In this document: one piece after another, positions 37,115 through 46,303 of the stretch
Numbering within the stretch: position 1 is the first letter of the stretch
Layout: each line of letters begins with the position of its first letter
DNA from: JBGASG01 sp046328035
GTDB taxonomy: Bacteria > Cyanobacteriota > Vampirovibrionia > Obscuribacterales > Obscuribacteraceae
Direction of reading: 5' to 3'
Assembly (NCBI GenBank): GCA_046328035.1
Contig: JAXLXI010000015.1
Span: forward strand, 1-64,000
Length of the DNA stretch: 64,000 nt
Position numbers and translations under genes: made by a program
Notes under the pieces: model-generated
Told to the model about the DNA's origin: nothing
Database searches by the model: none
The model's input: the letters and a program-made list of their open reading frames with translations, nothing else

Positions 37115-37739
37115 TGGCTATCCACCTCGCAAGCAAACTGGCGCCAAAGGCACTACTTTTCTCAGGATGAAACTGAAAGGCGGTTATGTTTCCAGTCCGC
37201 AGCGCGGCACAGAATTCAGTGTCGCCATACTGCGCCTGGTAGAGCACCACGTTATCGTTTTCCGGTTGTGCATAGAAAGAGTTGACGAAATAGACATAGC
37301 CGCCTTCCCAACCTGACTGTTTCGCATCGATGTGATTCCACCCGATTTGCGGCACTTTGTCAGCCACAAAGCGCACCACTTTGCCTGGCACCAGCGACAG
37401 TCCCGGCACGCCCGGTGCTTCTTCGCTGCTGTCGAACAAAACCTGCATTCCGACGCAAACACCCAGCAGCGGTGTACCCTTTGCCACCAAATTTTTGATG
37501 CTTTCGTCCAAACCGTTTCTTCGCAAGCTGTCCATAACGGTGCCGAATGCACCGACCCCGGGCAAGATCAATGGACGCGAGCCGCCCGGCAGATTTTCGG
37601 CGCCGACATCGCGATAAGCGATACCCAGCCTGTGCAGACAGCGGCGCACGCTGCCGATGTTGCCACCGCCTACATCGACCAGGTCGACTTCGCAAGCGGC
37701 AGCTTGTGCTCTGGATGGTGTCTCGGGCGAAATATTCAT
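37101..37739 (-). CDS. hisH: Imidazole glycerol phosphate synthase glutaminase subunit
   Basis: 212 residues. HisH releases ammonia from glutamine for HisF. Motifs are VDVGGGNIGSVRRCL, LILPGVGAFG, the nucleophile LLGVCVGMQVLF and the catalytic His-Glu in FQFHPEKSS. The first ~17 residues (MNISPETPSRAQAAACE) are an extension beyond the usual start. It follows hisG after 21 bp and overlaps hisF. Confidence 0.97.
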   Translation of the reverse strand: MNISPETPSRAQAAACEVDLVDVGGGNIGSVRRCLHRLGIAYRDVGAENLPGGSRPLILPGVGAFGTVMDSLRRNGLDESIKNLVAKGTPLLGVCVGMQVLFDSSEEAPGVPGLSLVPGKVVRFVADKVPQIGWNHIDAKQSGWEGGYVYFVNSFYAQPENDNVVLYQAQYGDTEFCAALRTGNITAFQFHPEKSSAFGASLLARWIASVTL

Positions 37740-37760
37740 CGACTTCCCGGGTGCCTTCAG

Positions 37761-38690
37761 TTAAATCACAATCTTCTGCAGTTTGTATTCGAGAATGTCC
37801 CGCGCCCCCAGCGCCACCAGTTTTGGTATCAGAGTCGGAACATCTCTGGACGAAACGGCAATTTTGACGGCGTAGCCGTCACCGTTGTACAGTTCGGAAA
37901 TTGTCGGTGCCCGCATACAGGGCAAGTCTCCCACCAGACGCTCGAAGTCTTCACGAGCGACGTTCATTTCCAGCAGGACCTTGTCGCGCGCGCGCAACGA
38001 AGCCTGCATGAGCATCGTCAGCTCATCGAGCTTGCGGCGTTTTTCTTTGTTTTCGTAAGCCTCGCGGTTGCAAATAAATCTGGTGGTTGACCGCATCAAT
38101 ACTTCGATTTCTACCAGGCGGTTGTGACGCAGCGTGGTACCGGTGGCGGTATTGTCGACGATGATATCCGCATCTTCCGGCGGCAACGCTTCTGTGGCAC
38201 CAAAAGTCTGCAAGAACACGGCGTTCAGTTTATTGCGGGCGATGAAATCGGTGGAAAGCTGGCGATATTCCGAAGCCACAACCAGTTGGCGATCGATCGT
38301 TTTGTACAGGTCGTTCTCCGCCAGATATTCGGGCACAGCAGCAACTATGCGCACGGGGTCGAATTCCAGGTCGAGAAGCTCGACCACGTCGGCGCGCTGC
38401 TCAGTGATCCAGTCGTAGCCGGAAAACCCGCAATCATGTCGACCGAGCGCCACCAGATTGGGGATGTTCTGAGCTTTCAGCATCTTTATTTCAATGCCGT
38501 TCTCAGAACACGTGGGTTTGTAAGATCTGCCGTCCTTGGCCATTTTGACGCCGATTGCATCCAGCAACCCGAGCACTTTCTCCTGAATGCGTCCGGTGGG
38601 GATCGTCAGTCGCAGCCCCGCGGCGCCGTTGTCGGCTGATGCCTGCTCTTGTGCGGAAGGCGAATTCGTCAATTTCTGATTGCTAGACAT
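37761..38690 (-). CDS. hisG: ATP phosphoribosyltransferase, long form
   Basis: 309 residues from ATG 38690 (AGGAA upstream); an ATG at 38714 lies in the terminator T-run and is unlikely. It catalyses the first committed step, ATP plus PRPP. The catalytic part includes LTIPTGRIQEKVLGLLDAIG, LGRHDCGFSGYDWI and the PRPP loop DIIVDNTATGTTLRHNRL. The C-terminal ~80 residues (LPCMRAPTISELY...DVPTLIPKLVALGARDILEYKL) are the ACT-like regulatory domain of the long, feedback-inhibited form, so no hisZ is needed. It is the first structural gene of the operon and lies directly after the leader-peptide/terminator region. Confidence 0.95.
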   Translation of the reverse strand: MSSNQKLTNSPSAQEQASADNGAAGLRLTIPTGRIQEKVLGLLDAIGVKMAKDGRSYKPTCSENGIEIKMLKAQNIPNLVALGRHDCGFSGYDWITEQRADVVELLDLEFDPVRIVAAVPEYLAENDLYKTIDRQLVVASEYRQLSTDFIARNKLNAVFLQTFGATEALPPEDADIIVDNTATGTTLRHNRLVEIEVLMRSTTRFICNREAYENKEKRRKLDELTMLMQASLRARDKVLLEMNVAREDFERLVGDLPCMRAPTISELYNGDGYAVKIAVSSRDVPTLIPKLVALGARDILEYKLQKIVI

Positions 38691-38712
38691 GGATAAATTC
38701 CTGTGGAAACAC

Positions 38713-38737
38713 AAAAAGACCCGCTTTATGGGCGGGC
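38713..38737 (-). terminator. his attenuator terminator hairpin
   Basis: On the minus strand GCCCGC, loop CCATAAA and GCGGGT form a six-pair stem (one G-T), followed at once by CTTTTT. It lies 22 bp before the hisG ATG and after the His-rich leader peptide, the position expected of an attenuator. Upstream AGACAG (38776-38771) can pair with CTGTCT (38747-38742), and GCGG near 38786-38783 with the 5' terminator arm, giving a candidate antiterminator. Confidence 0.75.
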
Positions 38738-38777
38738 TTGAAGACAGTTAGCAAGAAAATGAGTACGTGGCTGTCTG

Positions 38778-38873
38778 TCAGTCCGCTCCGTTGAGGACCA
38801 GATGATGGTGGTGATGATGATTAAATCCAACGATCACTGACAGGCGCGACTCCACGCGTTTTTTCTCTGACAT
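38778..38873 (-). CDS. hisL: Histidine operon leader peptide
   Basis: 31 codons beginning MSEKKRVESRLSVIVGFN, then six consecutive His codons (CAT CAT CAC CAC CAT CAT in order of reading), then LVLNGAD and stop. The peptide ends 40 bp before a terminator hairpin that precedes hisG. This is the organisation of ribosome-mediated attenuation: low charged His-tRNA stalls the ribosome on the His run and permits the antiterminator to form. I see no strong ribosome site before the ATG, which weakens the exact start but not the His run. The frame is open further upstream into the divergent helicase gene; only this last part is considered real. Confidence 0.8.
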   Translation of the reverse strand: MSEKKRVESRLSVIVGFNHHHHHHLVLNGAD

Positions 38874-38911
38874 GCGAAAAGTAGCACGGAGGTTGGGCTG
38901 ATGGCAAGTCA

Positions 38912-38959
38912 AGTATAAGTTTCGTTTCTTGGCACTTAGCAGCATGTCGACGGTACAAT
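38912..38959. promoter_or_regulatory. Divergent his / helicase promoter region, tentative
   Basis: The minus strand shows TATACT about 40 bases before the leader ATG. The plus strand shows TACAAT (38954-38959) about 29 bases before the helicase ATG, with TTGGCA 19 bases further up. Neither has a full consensus -35 at ideal spacing. Confidence 0.35.
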
Positions 38960-38987
38960 CTACAACCAGCCCCGCTGTGTATCGCCC

Positions 38988-41900
38988 ATGGCAAAGATAA
39001 AACCTCCGAGAAACAGCCATTCCCCGAAGAATCGCTCCCGCAATCTGGAGTGTCCGGATGGTCGTTGCCAGTGTCGGAAGTGCTCCCCCTTCGCCGATTG
39101 GCAGATTGAAGACTTTTTCGGCGTCGCCTCAGCGAAGCGTGGTTTTGATTACGCGCGTGGCTTCCGAGTTCTCGAATACGCGATAAATGACGACTGGAGC
39201 GCCATATCCGGGCTCGTGCAGGGCACGACCAAGTACGACACCTATGTGCAAATTAAGCCTGGCGGGCGCCCCAATTCCATCGTCGACTGCCGCTGCGAAT
39301 GCCCGGTCGGCACCACCTGCAAACACGGCGCAGCACTGCTGTATCACGTGCTGCGCGAGCGCACCGGCGAAGACGAAGATGACATCGAGGAAATTGCCCC
39401 CAGCGAAATCGCGCCTCCGGATCAAGAGCAACCCGCCAAAGTGCATCCTCTTATAGATGGATGGGTTTCCGACCTCTGTAAGATCAACGAGACGGTAACC
39501 CGCAAAGAGAAGCTCAAAGACAGCAAGACTTTGCTCTATCTGGTGACCACCGGCTCCGCCGAAAAACCGTATCTAAGACTGGAAACCATCGCCGCCAGCA
39601 AGCTGAAAGCCGGCGGATATGGACGCGAAGAACGCTACGATTTGACCACCGGTCGCGCCGGCTTTCTCGATGCCGCCGACCGCATGATTGGCGCACTTCT
39701 GGGCAGCATGCGCTCCGGATACTGGCTGGACTATTCATTTGAAACAGCTGAACCCGAACTAATCGACCTCTTGCTGAACTCGGTCATTAAGACCGGGCGC
39801 TGTTTCTGGCGCACCAAAGACGGGTTGCCGCTCACACTGGGTGACGCCCGCCCGGGCGAACTGGTGTGGGCAGTCGACGAGCAAGGTCGCCAGCGCACCA
39901 CCGTCACCACGCACGAAGCGCAAGTCTTGCTGGCGCCCAGCCCCTGGTATGTGGATGAAAAAACCGGCTGCGCCGGGCGATTGACATTGCCTTTCCCTGC
40001 AGATCTAGTTGAACCTATCTTGTTTGGACCGCGCCTGGATGTAGAACAAGCCAAATACACCCGCGATTTGTTGCAAAAGCGATTGCCCGATCTGGAAATT
40101 CCGCTGCCGGCAGAACAAGTCGTCATCGAACATCGAGAAGAGGTGCCGACTCCGGTATTGTTTCTCACGAAGTTCGACAACGGCGTGCAGAAAGATGCAG
40201 CTTATGCTTTTCACTGGGTGAAATACGGCAATAAGCGCTGCAATCCCACAGACAGCGGCAACCATGTCACCATCAACGGTGCCTCGCGCACCGTCGTTTA
40301 CCGCCGCAACATGAAAGCAGAGCGAGAGCTCAGTTCGATGCTCACCGAAGAATTGCAGCTGCCCATGGCCAACTTCCCGCGCGTAAATGACGGGCTGTGC
40401 TTGATACTGCCGCAACTGCGTCAACTAACTGATTTTGTTGCTCTGGAAATTCCGCGGCTCGAAAAGCTTGGTTGGGACATTATCTATGACAAGTCCTTCC
40501 ACGATCGTGTCGTTATGCCAGACGATGACGACTGGCAGGGAGATATTGTCGAGGAAGAGGGGTGGTTCAGCGTCGACCTGGGGATCAATGTCCGGGGTGA
40601 AAAAGTTTCATTGCTGCCGCTGCTTATGCAGGCGGTGCGCAGCATTCCATACAATATGTCCGACGCCCGCGCCGGTTTTGAACCGATGGATGTCATCGAT
40701 GACAATTTTCTGGAGGCGATGAATCAGGGCGGCAGATTCTATGTCACCATGGCTGATGGCGCCAAACTTTCTTTGCCGTTTCCACGCGTCAAATCGCTGA
40801 TCAAAACTCTGATCGAAGTTTTCGATGAAAGTTCGGTAAATCGCAAAGGACGCATGCCGATTAGCGCCGGACAACTGGTGCAGTTGCTCGGGGCCGAACA
40901 GCCGATCGCCTTCCAGGGCGGTGACCGTCTGCGCGCGCTGGCTGCTTCATTGTTGAAAGCAGGAAACGATTGGCCCACACATGCCGCACCTAATGAGTTC
41001 GGCGTCACGCTTCGCGATTACCAGAAACAAGGTGTCGCCTGGTTGCAATTTATCGCTTCGCATAACATCGGCGGGATACTTGCAGACGACATGGGGCTGG
41101 GCAAGACTGTCGAAGCACTGGCGCACATCCAGATGGAGTATGAGAGCAACCATCTGCAGCGCCCCTGCCTGGTTGTTTGCCCGACCAGTGTGTTGCCCAA
41201 CTGGATTGAAGAAGCCCAACGCATGGTGCCGCACCTGCGAGTGGTGTGCTTGCGCGATTACGATCGATTCACTCGTCAGAGCAAACTCGACGACGTCGAT
41301 ATTGTTCTCACCTCCTATCCACTGTTGCAACGCGATGCATCACTGCTCACCCTGCGCGAGTGGCACATGGTGATCCTCGACGAAGCTCAGATGATCAAAA
41401 ACAGGCAGACACAAGTTGCCGACGTCTGCCGGCGCTTGAAAGCCAATCATCGCATCTGCATGACCGGCACTCCGGTTCAAAATCATCTGGGCGAGCTCTG
41501 GTCGCAGTTTGCATTTCTGATGCCTGGGCTGTTGAGCACACACGAAATCTTCACCAGAGTCTTTCGTACACCAATCGAGAAATTCAATGACCCGTACATG
41601 CGGGCGTTTCTCGCCGCTCGCATTCGTCCGTTTCTGCTGCGCCGTACCAAATCAGAAGTCGGCGAAGAATTGCCCACCAAGACGGTTATCCACCGCAACA
41701 TTACCCTGGAGGGCGGACAGCGCGATCTGTATGAAACCGTGCGACTGGCCATGCACAAACGGGTCCTGGAAGTTGTCGAAGAGAAAGGCATCAATCGCAG
41801 TCAGATTGTCATACTGAAAGCACTCATGCGCCTGCGTCAGGTGTGCTGCGATCCGCGACTGTTAAAACTCGAAGAAGCTCGAGCTGTCGGTGAATCCGCA

Positions 41901-42419
41901 AAGTTATCCGTTCTGATGGAAATGCTCACCCAACTGGTGGATGAAGGACGACGAGTACTGGTCTTTTCGCAATTCACCAGCATGCTCGACTTGATTGCCG
42001 AGGAGCTGATAACAAGAGAGATCAGGTACCTGGAGCTACGAGGCAGCACTGTCGATCGCAAAACACCAGTGAAACAGTTTCAAGCCGGCAAAGCACCGGT
42101 CTTCTTGATCAGCCTCAAAGCCGGTGGCACAGGTCTCAACTTGACTGCGGCCGATACCGTCATCCACTACGATCCCTGGTGGAATCCGGCAGTGGAAGAA
42201 CAGGCAACCGACCGCGCTCATCGCATCGGGCAGAATAAGCCGGTCTTCGTCTATCGGTTAATCACCACCGGTACTGTCGAAGAAAAGATGCTTAAGCGCC
42301 AGGACGAGAAACGCCTGATTGCCGATGGCATTTATGACAAAGGCACTACTCCTGGTGCCGTGACAAATCACTTCACCGAGCGCGATCTAAAATACCTGCT
42401 GGCACCTATTGAGGAGTGA
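38988..42419 (+). CDS. SWIM zinc-finger SNF2-family helicase
   Basis: 1143 residues. An N-terminal SWIM zinc finger (CRCECPVGTTCKHG, about residues 101-115) precedes a long middle region of unknown fold. The SNF2 ATPase starts near 670 (LRDYQKQGVAWLQFI) with Walker A DDMGLGKTVE (about 700), DEAQ (about 798) and MTGTPVQN. The C-terminal helicase lobe includes VFSQFTSMLDLI, LKAGGTGLNLTAADTVIHYD and DRAHRIGQ near 1075. Such proteins remodel protein-DNA or protein-RNA complexes, and the bacterial role is mostly unknown. The upstream his leader is divergent; the next gene is convergent with a 14-bp overlap. Confidence 0.94.
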   Translation: MAKIKPPRNSHSPKNRSRNLECPDGRCQCRKCSPFADWQIEDFFGVASAKRGFDYARGFRVLEYAINDDWSAISGLVQGTTKYDTYVQIKPGGRPNSIVDCRCECPVGTTCKHGAALLYHVLRERTGEDEDDIEEIAPSEIAPPDQEQPAKVHPLIDGWVSDLCKINETVTRKEKLKDSKTLLYLVTTGSAEKPYLRLETIAASKLKAGGYGREERYDLTTGRAGFLDAADRMIGALLGSMRSGYWLDYSFETAEPELIDLLLNSVIKTGRCFWRTKDGLPLTLGDARPGELVWAVDEQGRQRTTVTTHEAQVLLAPSPWYVDEKTGCAGRLTLPFPADLVEPILFGPRLDVEQAKYTRDLLQKRLPDLEIPLPAEQVVIEHREEVPTPVLFLTKFDNGVQKDAAYAFHWVKYGNKRCNPTDSGNHVTINGASRTVVYRRNMKAERELSSMLTEELQLPMANFPRVNDGLCLILPQLRQLTDFVALEIPRLEKLGWDIIYDKSFHDRVVMPDDDDWQGDIVEEEGWFSVDLGINVRGEKVSLLPLLMQAVRSIPYNMSDARAGFEPMDVIDDNFLEAMNQGGRFYVTMADGAKLSLPFPRVKSLIKTLIEVFDESSVNRKGRMPISAGQLVQLLGAEQPIAFQGGDRLRALAASLLKAGNDWPTHAAPNEFGVTLRDYQKQGVAWLQFIASHNIGGILADDMGLGKTVEALAHIQMEYESNHLQRPCLVVCPTSVLPNWIEEAQRMVPHLRVVCLRDYDRFTRQSKLDDVDIVLTSYPLLQRDASLLTLREWHMVILDEAQMIKNRQTQVADVCRRLKANHRICMTGTPVQNHLGELWSQFAFLMPGLLSTHEIFTRVFRTPIEKFNDPYMRAFLAARIRPFLLRRTKSEVGEELPTKTVIHRNITLEGGQRDLYETVRLAMHKRVLEVVEEKGINRSQIVILKALMRLRQVCCDPRLLKLEEARAVGESAKLSVLMEMLTQLVDEGRRVLVFSQFTSMLDLIAEELITREIRYLELRGSTVDRKTPVKQFQAGKAPVFLISLKAGGTGLNLTAADTVIHYDPWWNPAVEEQATDRAHRIGQNKPVFVYRLITTGTVEEKMLKRQDEKRLIADGIYDKGTTPGAVTNHFTERDLKYLLAPIEE

Positions 42420-43338
42420 CGGCAGTACGACGCCGGGTTAATTCGGCGAATTCTAATGGAGATAGTGCCTCCTTCGCCTCATTGACGAATTTATCTATCC
42501 AGGTCTGCTGCTTCGCTTTTTCAGCACCGCGAATCAAGCAGAAATAAGCATTGGTCTTGTCCGCGAGACTATCCGTAAGCAGGCTTTGAACTTCGTCGAC
42601 ATAGTCCAGACAACCTTTCAAAAGAGCCAGCTGAACCAGTCGCGTTGCACCCGCCTGCGTATCCTTGAGCGCTCGTTCGTAATCCTGCCGATCAAAATCA
42701 CTGCCGTCATCGGCATTATCGGCGCCGGCGTCATCGGTGTCACCGGTGTCATCGGTGTCATCGGTGTCGTCATCGCCGCACGCGTCAGCCGCCAGATCTG
42801 TCAAATCCGACGCGTCGTCCTCCAAGTATTCAAAGAGAGTTTCTAAATCCTCTTCGAGAAACTCCCCATAGCGTCCCTGTTCAAGGAAGGCGTCAACCTC
42901 AACTATGCGGATGCGCGTCAGAACAGGAACCGAGTAGTCGTCGAATTTCTTCTTCAGTTCGTCGTAAACAAATATGGTGCGCTCGGGCTCGACCAGTCTG
43001 TTCAGAGCTATCCACTCACCAATCAATGCAAAGTCGTCGTTGCCCTGCCGCATCAGTTTTTCCTGGGCGTCACGCATTGACCGTAATTTAAATCGGGCCG
43101 CGTCGTGGTGCTCGGATAACTTCGCGATCAGGGGGATCAGTTCGAACTGACGTCGATGCTTCCAGGTCGGCGAGTGGACACTCTCCTCCCAGATGGCTGA
43201 GAGTTGATCGAGTGCATGTTTCGGGCGGTCGTGCGCCTCAGCCTTCACCGCATCATCGAACATCGCCTGCAGTTTCTCATCGAGTTTCTTTCCTCGAAGT
43301 GGAAACAACTTCTTCGCGATGTCGCTCAAACCGTCCAT
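42406..43338 (-). CDS. Unknown protein with Asp-rich tandem repeat
   Basis: 310 residues, helical, cytoplasmic. It has no family I recognise; its helical stretches (AKAEAHDRPKHALDQLSAIW, QFELIPLIAKLSEHHDAARFKL) look like tetratricopeptide-type repeats. Near residues 185-215 a 9-bp DNA repeat encodes a (DDT)n-type run of Asp, Thr and Gly. It starts 19 bp after the PPK2 stop on the same strand, so it is probably co-transcribed with ppk2. Confidence 0.7.
   Translation of the reverse strand: MDGLSDIAKKLFPLRGKKLDEKLQAMFDDAVKAEAHDRPKHALDQLSAIWEESVHSPTWKHRRQFELIPLIAKLSEHHDAARFKLRSMRDAQEKLMRQGNDDFALIGEWIALNRLVEPERTIFVYDELKKKFDDYSVPVLTRIRIVEVDAFLEQGRYGEFLEEDLETLFEYLEDDASDLTDLAADACGDDDTDDTDDTGDTDDAGADNADDGSDFDRQDYERALKDTQAGATRLVQLALLKGCLDYVDEVQSLLTDSLADKTNAYFCLIRGAEKAKQQTWIDKFVNEAKEALSPLEFAELTRRRTAVTPQ
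42730..42774. repeat. 9-bp tandem repeat inside coding sequence
   Basis: Five imperfect copies of GTCATCGGT (plus strand), encoding the Asp/Thr run of the gene on the minus strand. In-frame units mean that length changes would keep the reading frame. Confidence 0.85.
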
Positions 43339-43357
43339 GACAATTGCAGACAGATCG

Positions 43358-44665
43358 TCAGTCGAGCTTGATGATGTTGCGATTGAATCTTTCTACAACG
43401 TTCGGGTCCGGGAAAAGATTGACTTTGCCCTTGTCCTTCTCCGCATAATCGAAAAGGCTGAGCACGTAGCGGATGCTTTCCAGCCGGGCGCGCTTTTTAT
43501 TGTTGGCGCGCACGATGATCCAAGGCGCAAAAGATGTGTGCGTGCGACTGAACATCTGTTCCTTGAATTGCGTGTACTTATCCCAGAGTTGCTGCGCCTC
43601 TTTGTCAATCGGGCTCAGCTTCCACTGCTTGAGAGGATTTTGCGCTCGCGATTCAAAGCGGCGCTGCTGCTCATCTTTGGAGATGGAGAACCAGAATTTG
43701 ATGATCGTGATACCATCCTCATACAACATGTGCTCGTACTCGGGCACCTGTTGCATAAAGCGATCGTATTCCACCTTGGTCGAGAAACTCATCACCGGCT
43801 CAACCACCGCCCGGTTGTACCAGCTACGGTCGAAGAAGACGATTTCACCAGCGTTGGGCAACTGCTTAGAGTATCGCTGGAAGTACCATTGACCTCTCTC
43901 TTCTTCTGTCGGTTTCGGTAATGCCACCACGCGCAACGAACGTGGATTGAGGTGCTCGGTAAACCGACGAATCGTTCCACCCTTGCCCGCCGCGTCGCGT
44001 CCCTCGAATAAGATGATGACGCGCTTGCCCTGTTGCTGGATCCAGCGTTGTAACTTCACCAGTTCAATTTGCAGCAGCACCAGCTCATCTTCATACTTTA
44101 GGACGTCGAGAACATCTTTGACTTTGATGTTTCTCTCGCGCAGCATCTCCTTCAACCCGCGTGAACTGTTGAGCAGGTGCAGGTCTCCCTCTGTCAATTT
44201 ATGCAGAGAGCGCTTGATCGAAACTTTCTTGTTGGCTGACGAATCGTCATTATCAGCCATGGCGCGATTGTTGTCGGCAAGCCTGGCACCATCACTGAGC
44301 CTGGCATCACCAGGATCTCTGGTCACACTTTTGCGATCGCCGCCCTTCTGTTTCTTCTTGTCGGCGATGGCAGCACCCTGTACCGCAATCTCGGCAGCAG
44401 CAGCGGCCGCCATAGCCTGCGCTCTGGTGGCAGGGTCGAGTTGGTCAGCGTCGTGCATGCTGGAGTCCGGCACATCCGCCCGAGTTTTGACGCCATTGAC
44501 CGGCTCATCATCCGACGGAGACATTGGATCACCCCCTTGACGACCATCTCCCGGTCTGCCATTGGTTTTGTTGGAAAAATTAGTCATGGTGCGATTCGTC
44601 GACTCCAGAGCCATCAGTTTCTCTATTCCCCGACACACGCGAAAAACTTCGATTTGTCGCGTCAT
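43358..44665 (-). CDS. ppk2: Polyphosphate kinase 2 with long N-terminal extension
   Basis: 435 residues. The catalytic domain begins near 200 and has Walker A FEGRDAAGKGG (about 218-228), the lid region and Walker B FFDRSWYNRAVVEPVM (about 275-290), typical of class I PPK2, which uses polyphosphate to phosphorylate nucleoside diphosphates (reverse reaction also possible). The first ~150 residues are low-complexity, rich in Asp, Ala, Lys and Gly, and absent from ordinary PPK2 of about 300 residues. The start is uncertain; MTNFSNKTNG 26 codons later is an alternative. The Asp-repeat gene follows after 19 bp. Confidence 0.9.
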   Translation of the reverse strand: MTRQIEVFRVCRGIEKLMALESTNRTMTNFSNKTNGRPGDGRQGGDPMSPSDDEPVNGVKTRADVPDSSMHDADQLDPATRAQAMAAAAAAEIAVQGAAIADKKKQKGGDRKSVTRDPGDARLSDGARLADNNRAMADNDDSSANKKVSIKRSLHKLTEGDLHLLNSSRGLKEMLRERNIKVKDVLDVLKYEDELVLLQIELVKLQRWIQQQGKRVIILFEGRDAAGKGGTIRRFTEHLNPRSLRVVALPKPTEEERGQWYFQRYSKQLPNAGEIVFFDRSWYNRAVVEPVMSFSTKVEYDRFMQQVPEYEHMLYEDGITIIKFWFSISKDEQQRRFESRAQNPLKQWKLSPIDKEAQQLWDKYTQFKEQMFSRTHTSFAPWIIVRANNKKRARLESIRYVLSLFDYAEKDKGKVNLFPDPNVVERFNRNIIKLD

Positions 44666-44771
44666 CGATGAAGACTCAAGCCTACCAGCGTGCGCGGCTC
44701 ACGTACCAGTTACAATCAGCGACATGCAAATTTAATCAGCCCACTCGGTTCTCAAGCGGCAAGGCTTCACC

Positions 44772-45509
44772 GTGCAAAATCCGAATCCGAACCAACAAAA
44801 CAAGCCCAACTCCGAACCGCCGAAGTCCAGCGCGGGTTTTGTCGTGTTCGCTCTGATCATCGGGCTGGTTTGTGTCTGGCAAGGCGTCTGCATGACCATG
44901 CAAGGCGGTAAAGAGCTCCTCGACGCCAGCCAACATTCGTCCACCACGACCACAACCGCCACAAGCGGGAGTGCCGCCAATCCGACAGGACCTGTCGCCG
45001 CCCAAAAATTCGATGGCACCGCCAATAAAGTTGCTTCGAGCGCAGTCACTGATGCAACCTTCTCCAACGCCGACTTCTCGATGAAGTATCCGAGCGCCTG
45101 GCAGAAGATACCACTGCCGGTGACGACAGCGGGAAAAATCCTCGACATCAGAACTTTGAACGGTGCCGTCAATGCGCTGATTACAACGGAGCCGGTGCCG
45201 CCAACAACTACTGCCGACGTCTGCGCTGATTCGGTGGTGGCAACCACTCAGAAAGTCCTCACCAACTTTGAACTGGTGTCGCGCTCACCTATTCAACTCA
45301 AACCGTTCAAAGGTGTGAAGCTGGTCATCAAAGGCAACATCAATCCACCTAAAGCGCAGTCAATCCGGTGCCAACAGGACATCGTCCTCTTCGTCACCAA
45401 CAAAAAGGCGTACTGCATCGCGTTTACATCCTGGGATCGCTGGGCCAGAGAGTTTCAACCCGTGTTCAAAAATATGATCGACAGCATTGATGCGGGCAAC
45501 ACGAATTAA
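44772..45509 (+). CDS. Membrane-anchored PsbP-like protein
   Basis: 245 residues from GTG. A Pro/Gln/Asn-rich N-terminus (about 20 residues) precedes one membrane segment (SAGFVVFALIIGLVCVWQGV), then a Thr/Ser-rich linker and a soluble domain from about 90. The domain starts NADFSMKYPSAWQKIP and has LNGAVNALITTEPV and DIVLFVTNKKAYCIAF, closing with a helix EFQPVFKNMIDSID. The same pattern occurs in the 54783 protein, so the two are paralogues with a PsbP/DUF1795-like look. Its stop overlaps the next start (TAATG), so it is coupled to the bestrophin-like gene. Confidence 0.75.
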   Translation: MQNPNPNQQNKPNSEPPKSSAGFVVFALIIGLVCVWQGVCMTMQGGKELLDASQHSSTTTTTATSGSAANPTGPVAAQKFDGTANKVASSAVTDATFSNADFSMKYPSAWQKIPLPVTTAGKILDIRTLNGAVNALITTEPVPPTTTADVCADSVVATTQKVLTNFELVSRSPIQLKPFKGVKLVIKGNINPPKAQSIRCQQDIVLFVTNKKAYCIAFTSWDRWAREFQPVFKNMIDSIDAGNTN

Positions 45510-46303
45510 TGGACAACAACATAGACATCTGGATTTTCGGAGCAAGTATTGTCGGCGGAGCCATCGGATTCTCCGCGCTCGGGGTCTGGCTGGCTCGGCG
45601 GTTCTCAAAGGACGGCCGCCTAAAACGCCACCATGAAGTCGCCGGTTACATGCTCTCCATTGTCGGCACACTTTACTCAGTCTTGCTGGGATTGGTGGTC
45701 GTCGACACTCAGTCAAAGTATCAAGAAGCCAGAGAGATGACCCAACGGGAAGCAGACAGCGCGCTCGATCTCTTCCATCTGGCTTATACGGCTCCCAAAG
45801 AAGTGAGGACAAAGCTCCACGGTCAGTTGCGCTCGTACATGCGAACTGTGATCGACGATGAATGGCCCTCGATTTTACGAACCGGTGCATTCAACGAAAA
45901 CGCTAAGAGACCGTTTCGCGATATCTGGTGGACACTCACCCAGTACGAACCACAAACGGGCCGCGAACAGAACGCCTATCAAAACCTTCTGGATGAAATG
46001 GACGACTTCGCTGACGGGCGCCGGTATCGCTTGATTGTCAGCCAACAAGGATTGCCCTCGGTCATGTGGGGCGTCTTGATCGCCGGCGGCGCACTGACCG
46101 TTCTTTTCACTTACTTGTTCGAAGTCGAAGATGCCAGAGCGCAGGTCTTCATGACCGCTCTGGTCACTCTGGCGCTGTCCCTCAACCTGCTTCTGGTGGC
46201 GCTCTTCAATAATCCCTATAAAGGATACATGCGCATCACCTCGCGTCCATTTTTCTACGACCTCAAGGTCATGCAGGAGCTGGAGATGGAATACCACGAC
46301 TGA
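45509..46303 (+). CDS. Bestrophin-like (DUF4239) membrane protein
   Basis: 264 residues with four membrane segments, two near residues 8-30 and 45-68 and two near 185-245. VAGYMLSIVGTLYSVLLGLVVVDTQSKYQEA followed by READSALDLF matches the DUF4239 'bestrophin-like domain' family. The function is unproven; an ion channel-like role is suggested by name only. The start overlaps the PsbP-like gene stop by one base. A true bestrophin gene follows 310 bp later. Confidence 0.82.
   Translation: MDNNIDIWIFGASIVGGAIGFSALGVWLARRFSKDGRLKRHHEVAGYMLSIVGTLYSVLLGLVVVDTQSKYQEAREMTQREADSALDLFHLAYTAPKEVRTKLHGQLRSYMRTVIDDEWPSILRTGAFNENAKRPFRDIWWTLTQYEPQTGREQNAYQNLLDEMDDFADGRRYRLIVSQQGLPSVMWGVLIAGGALTVLFTYLFEVEDARAQVFMTALVTLALSLNLLLVALFNNPYKGYMRITSRPFFYDLKVMQELEMEYHD

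Noticed and set aside
38874..39020. N-terminal half of the 80-codon frame that includes the His leader
   Set aside because: It overlaps the divergent helicase gene and the expected promoters; only the last 31 codons fit a leader peptide.
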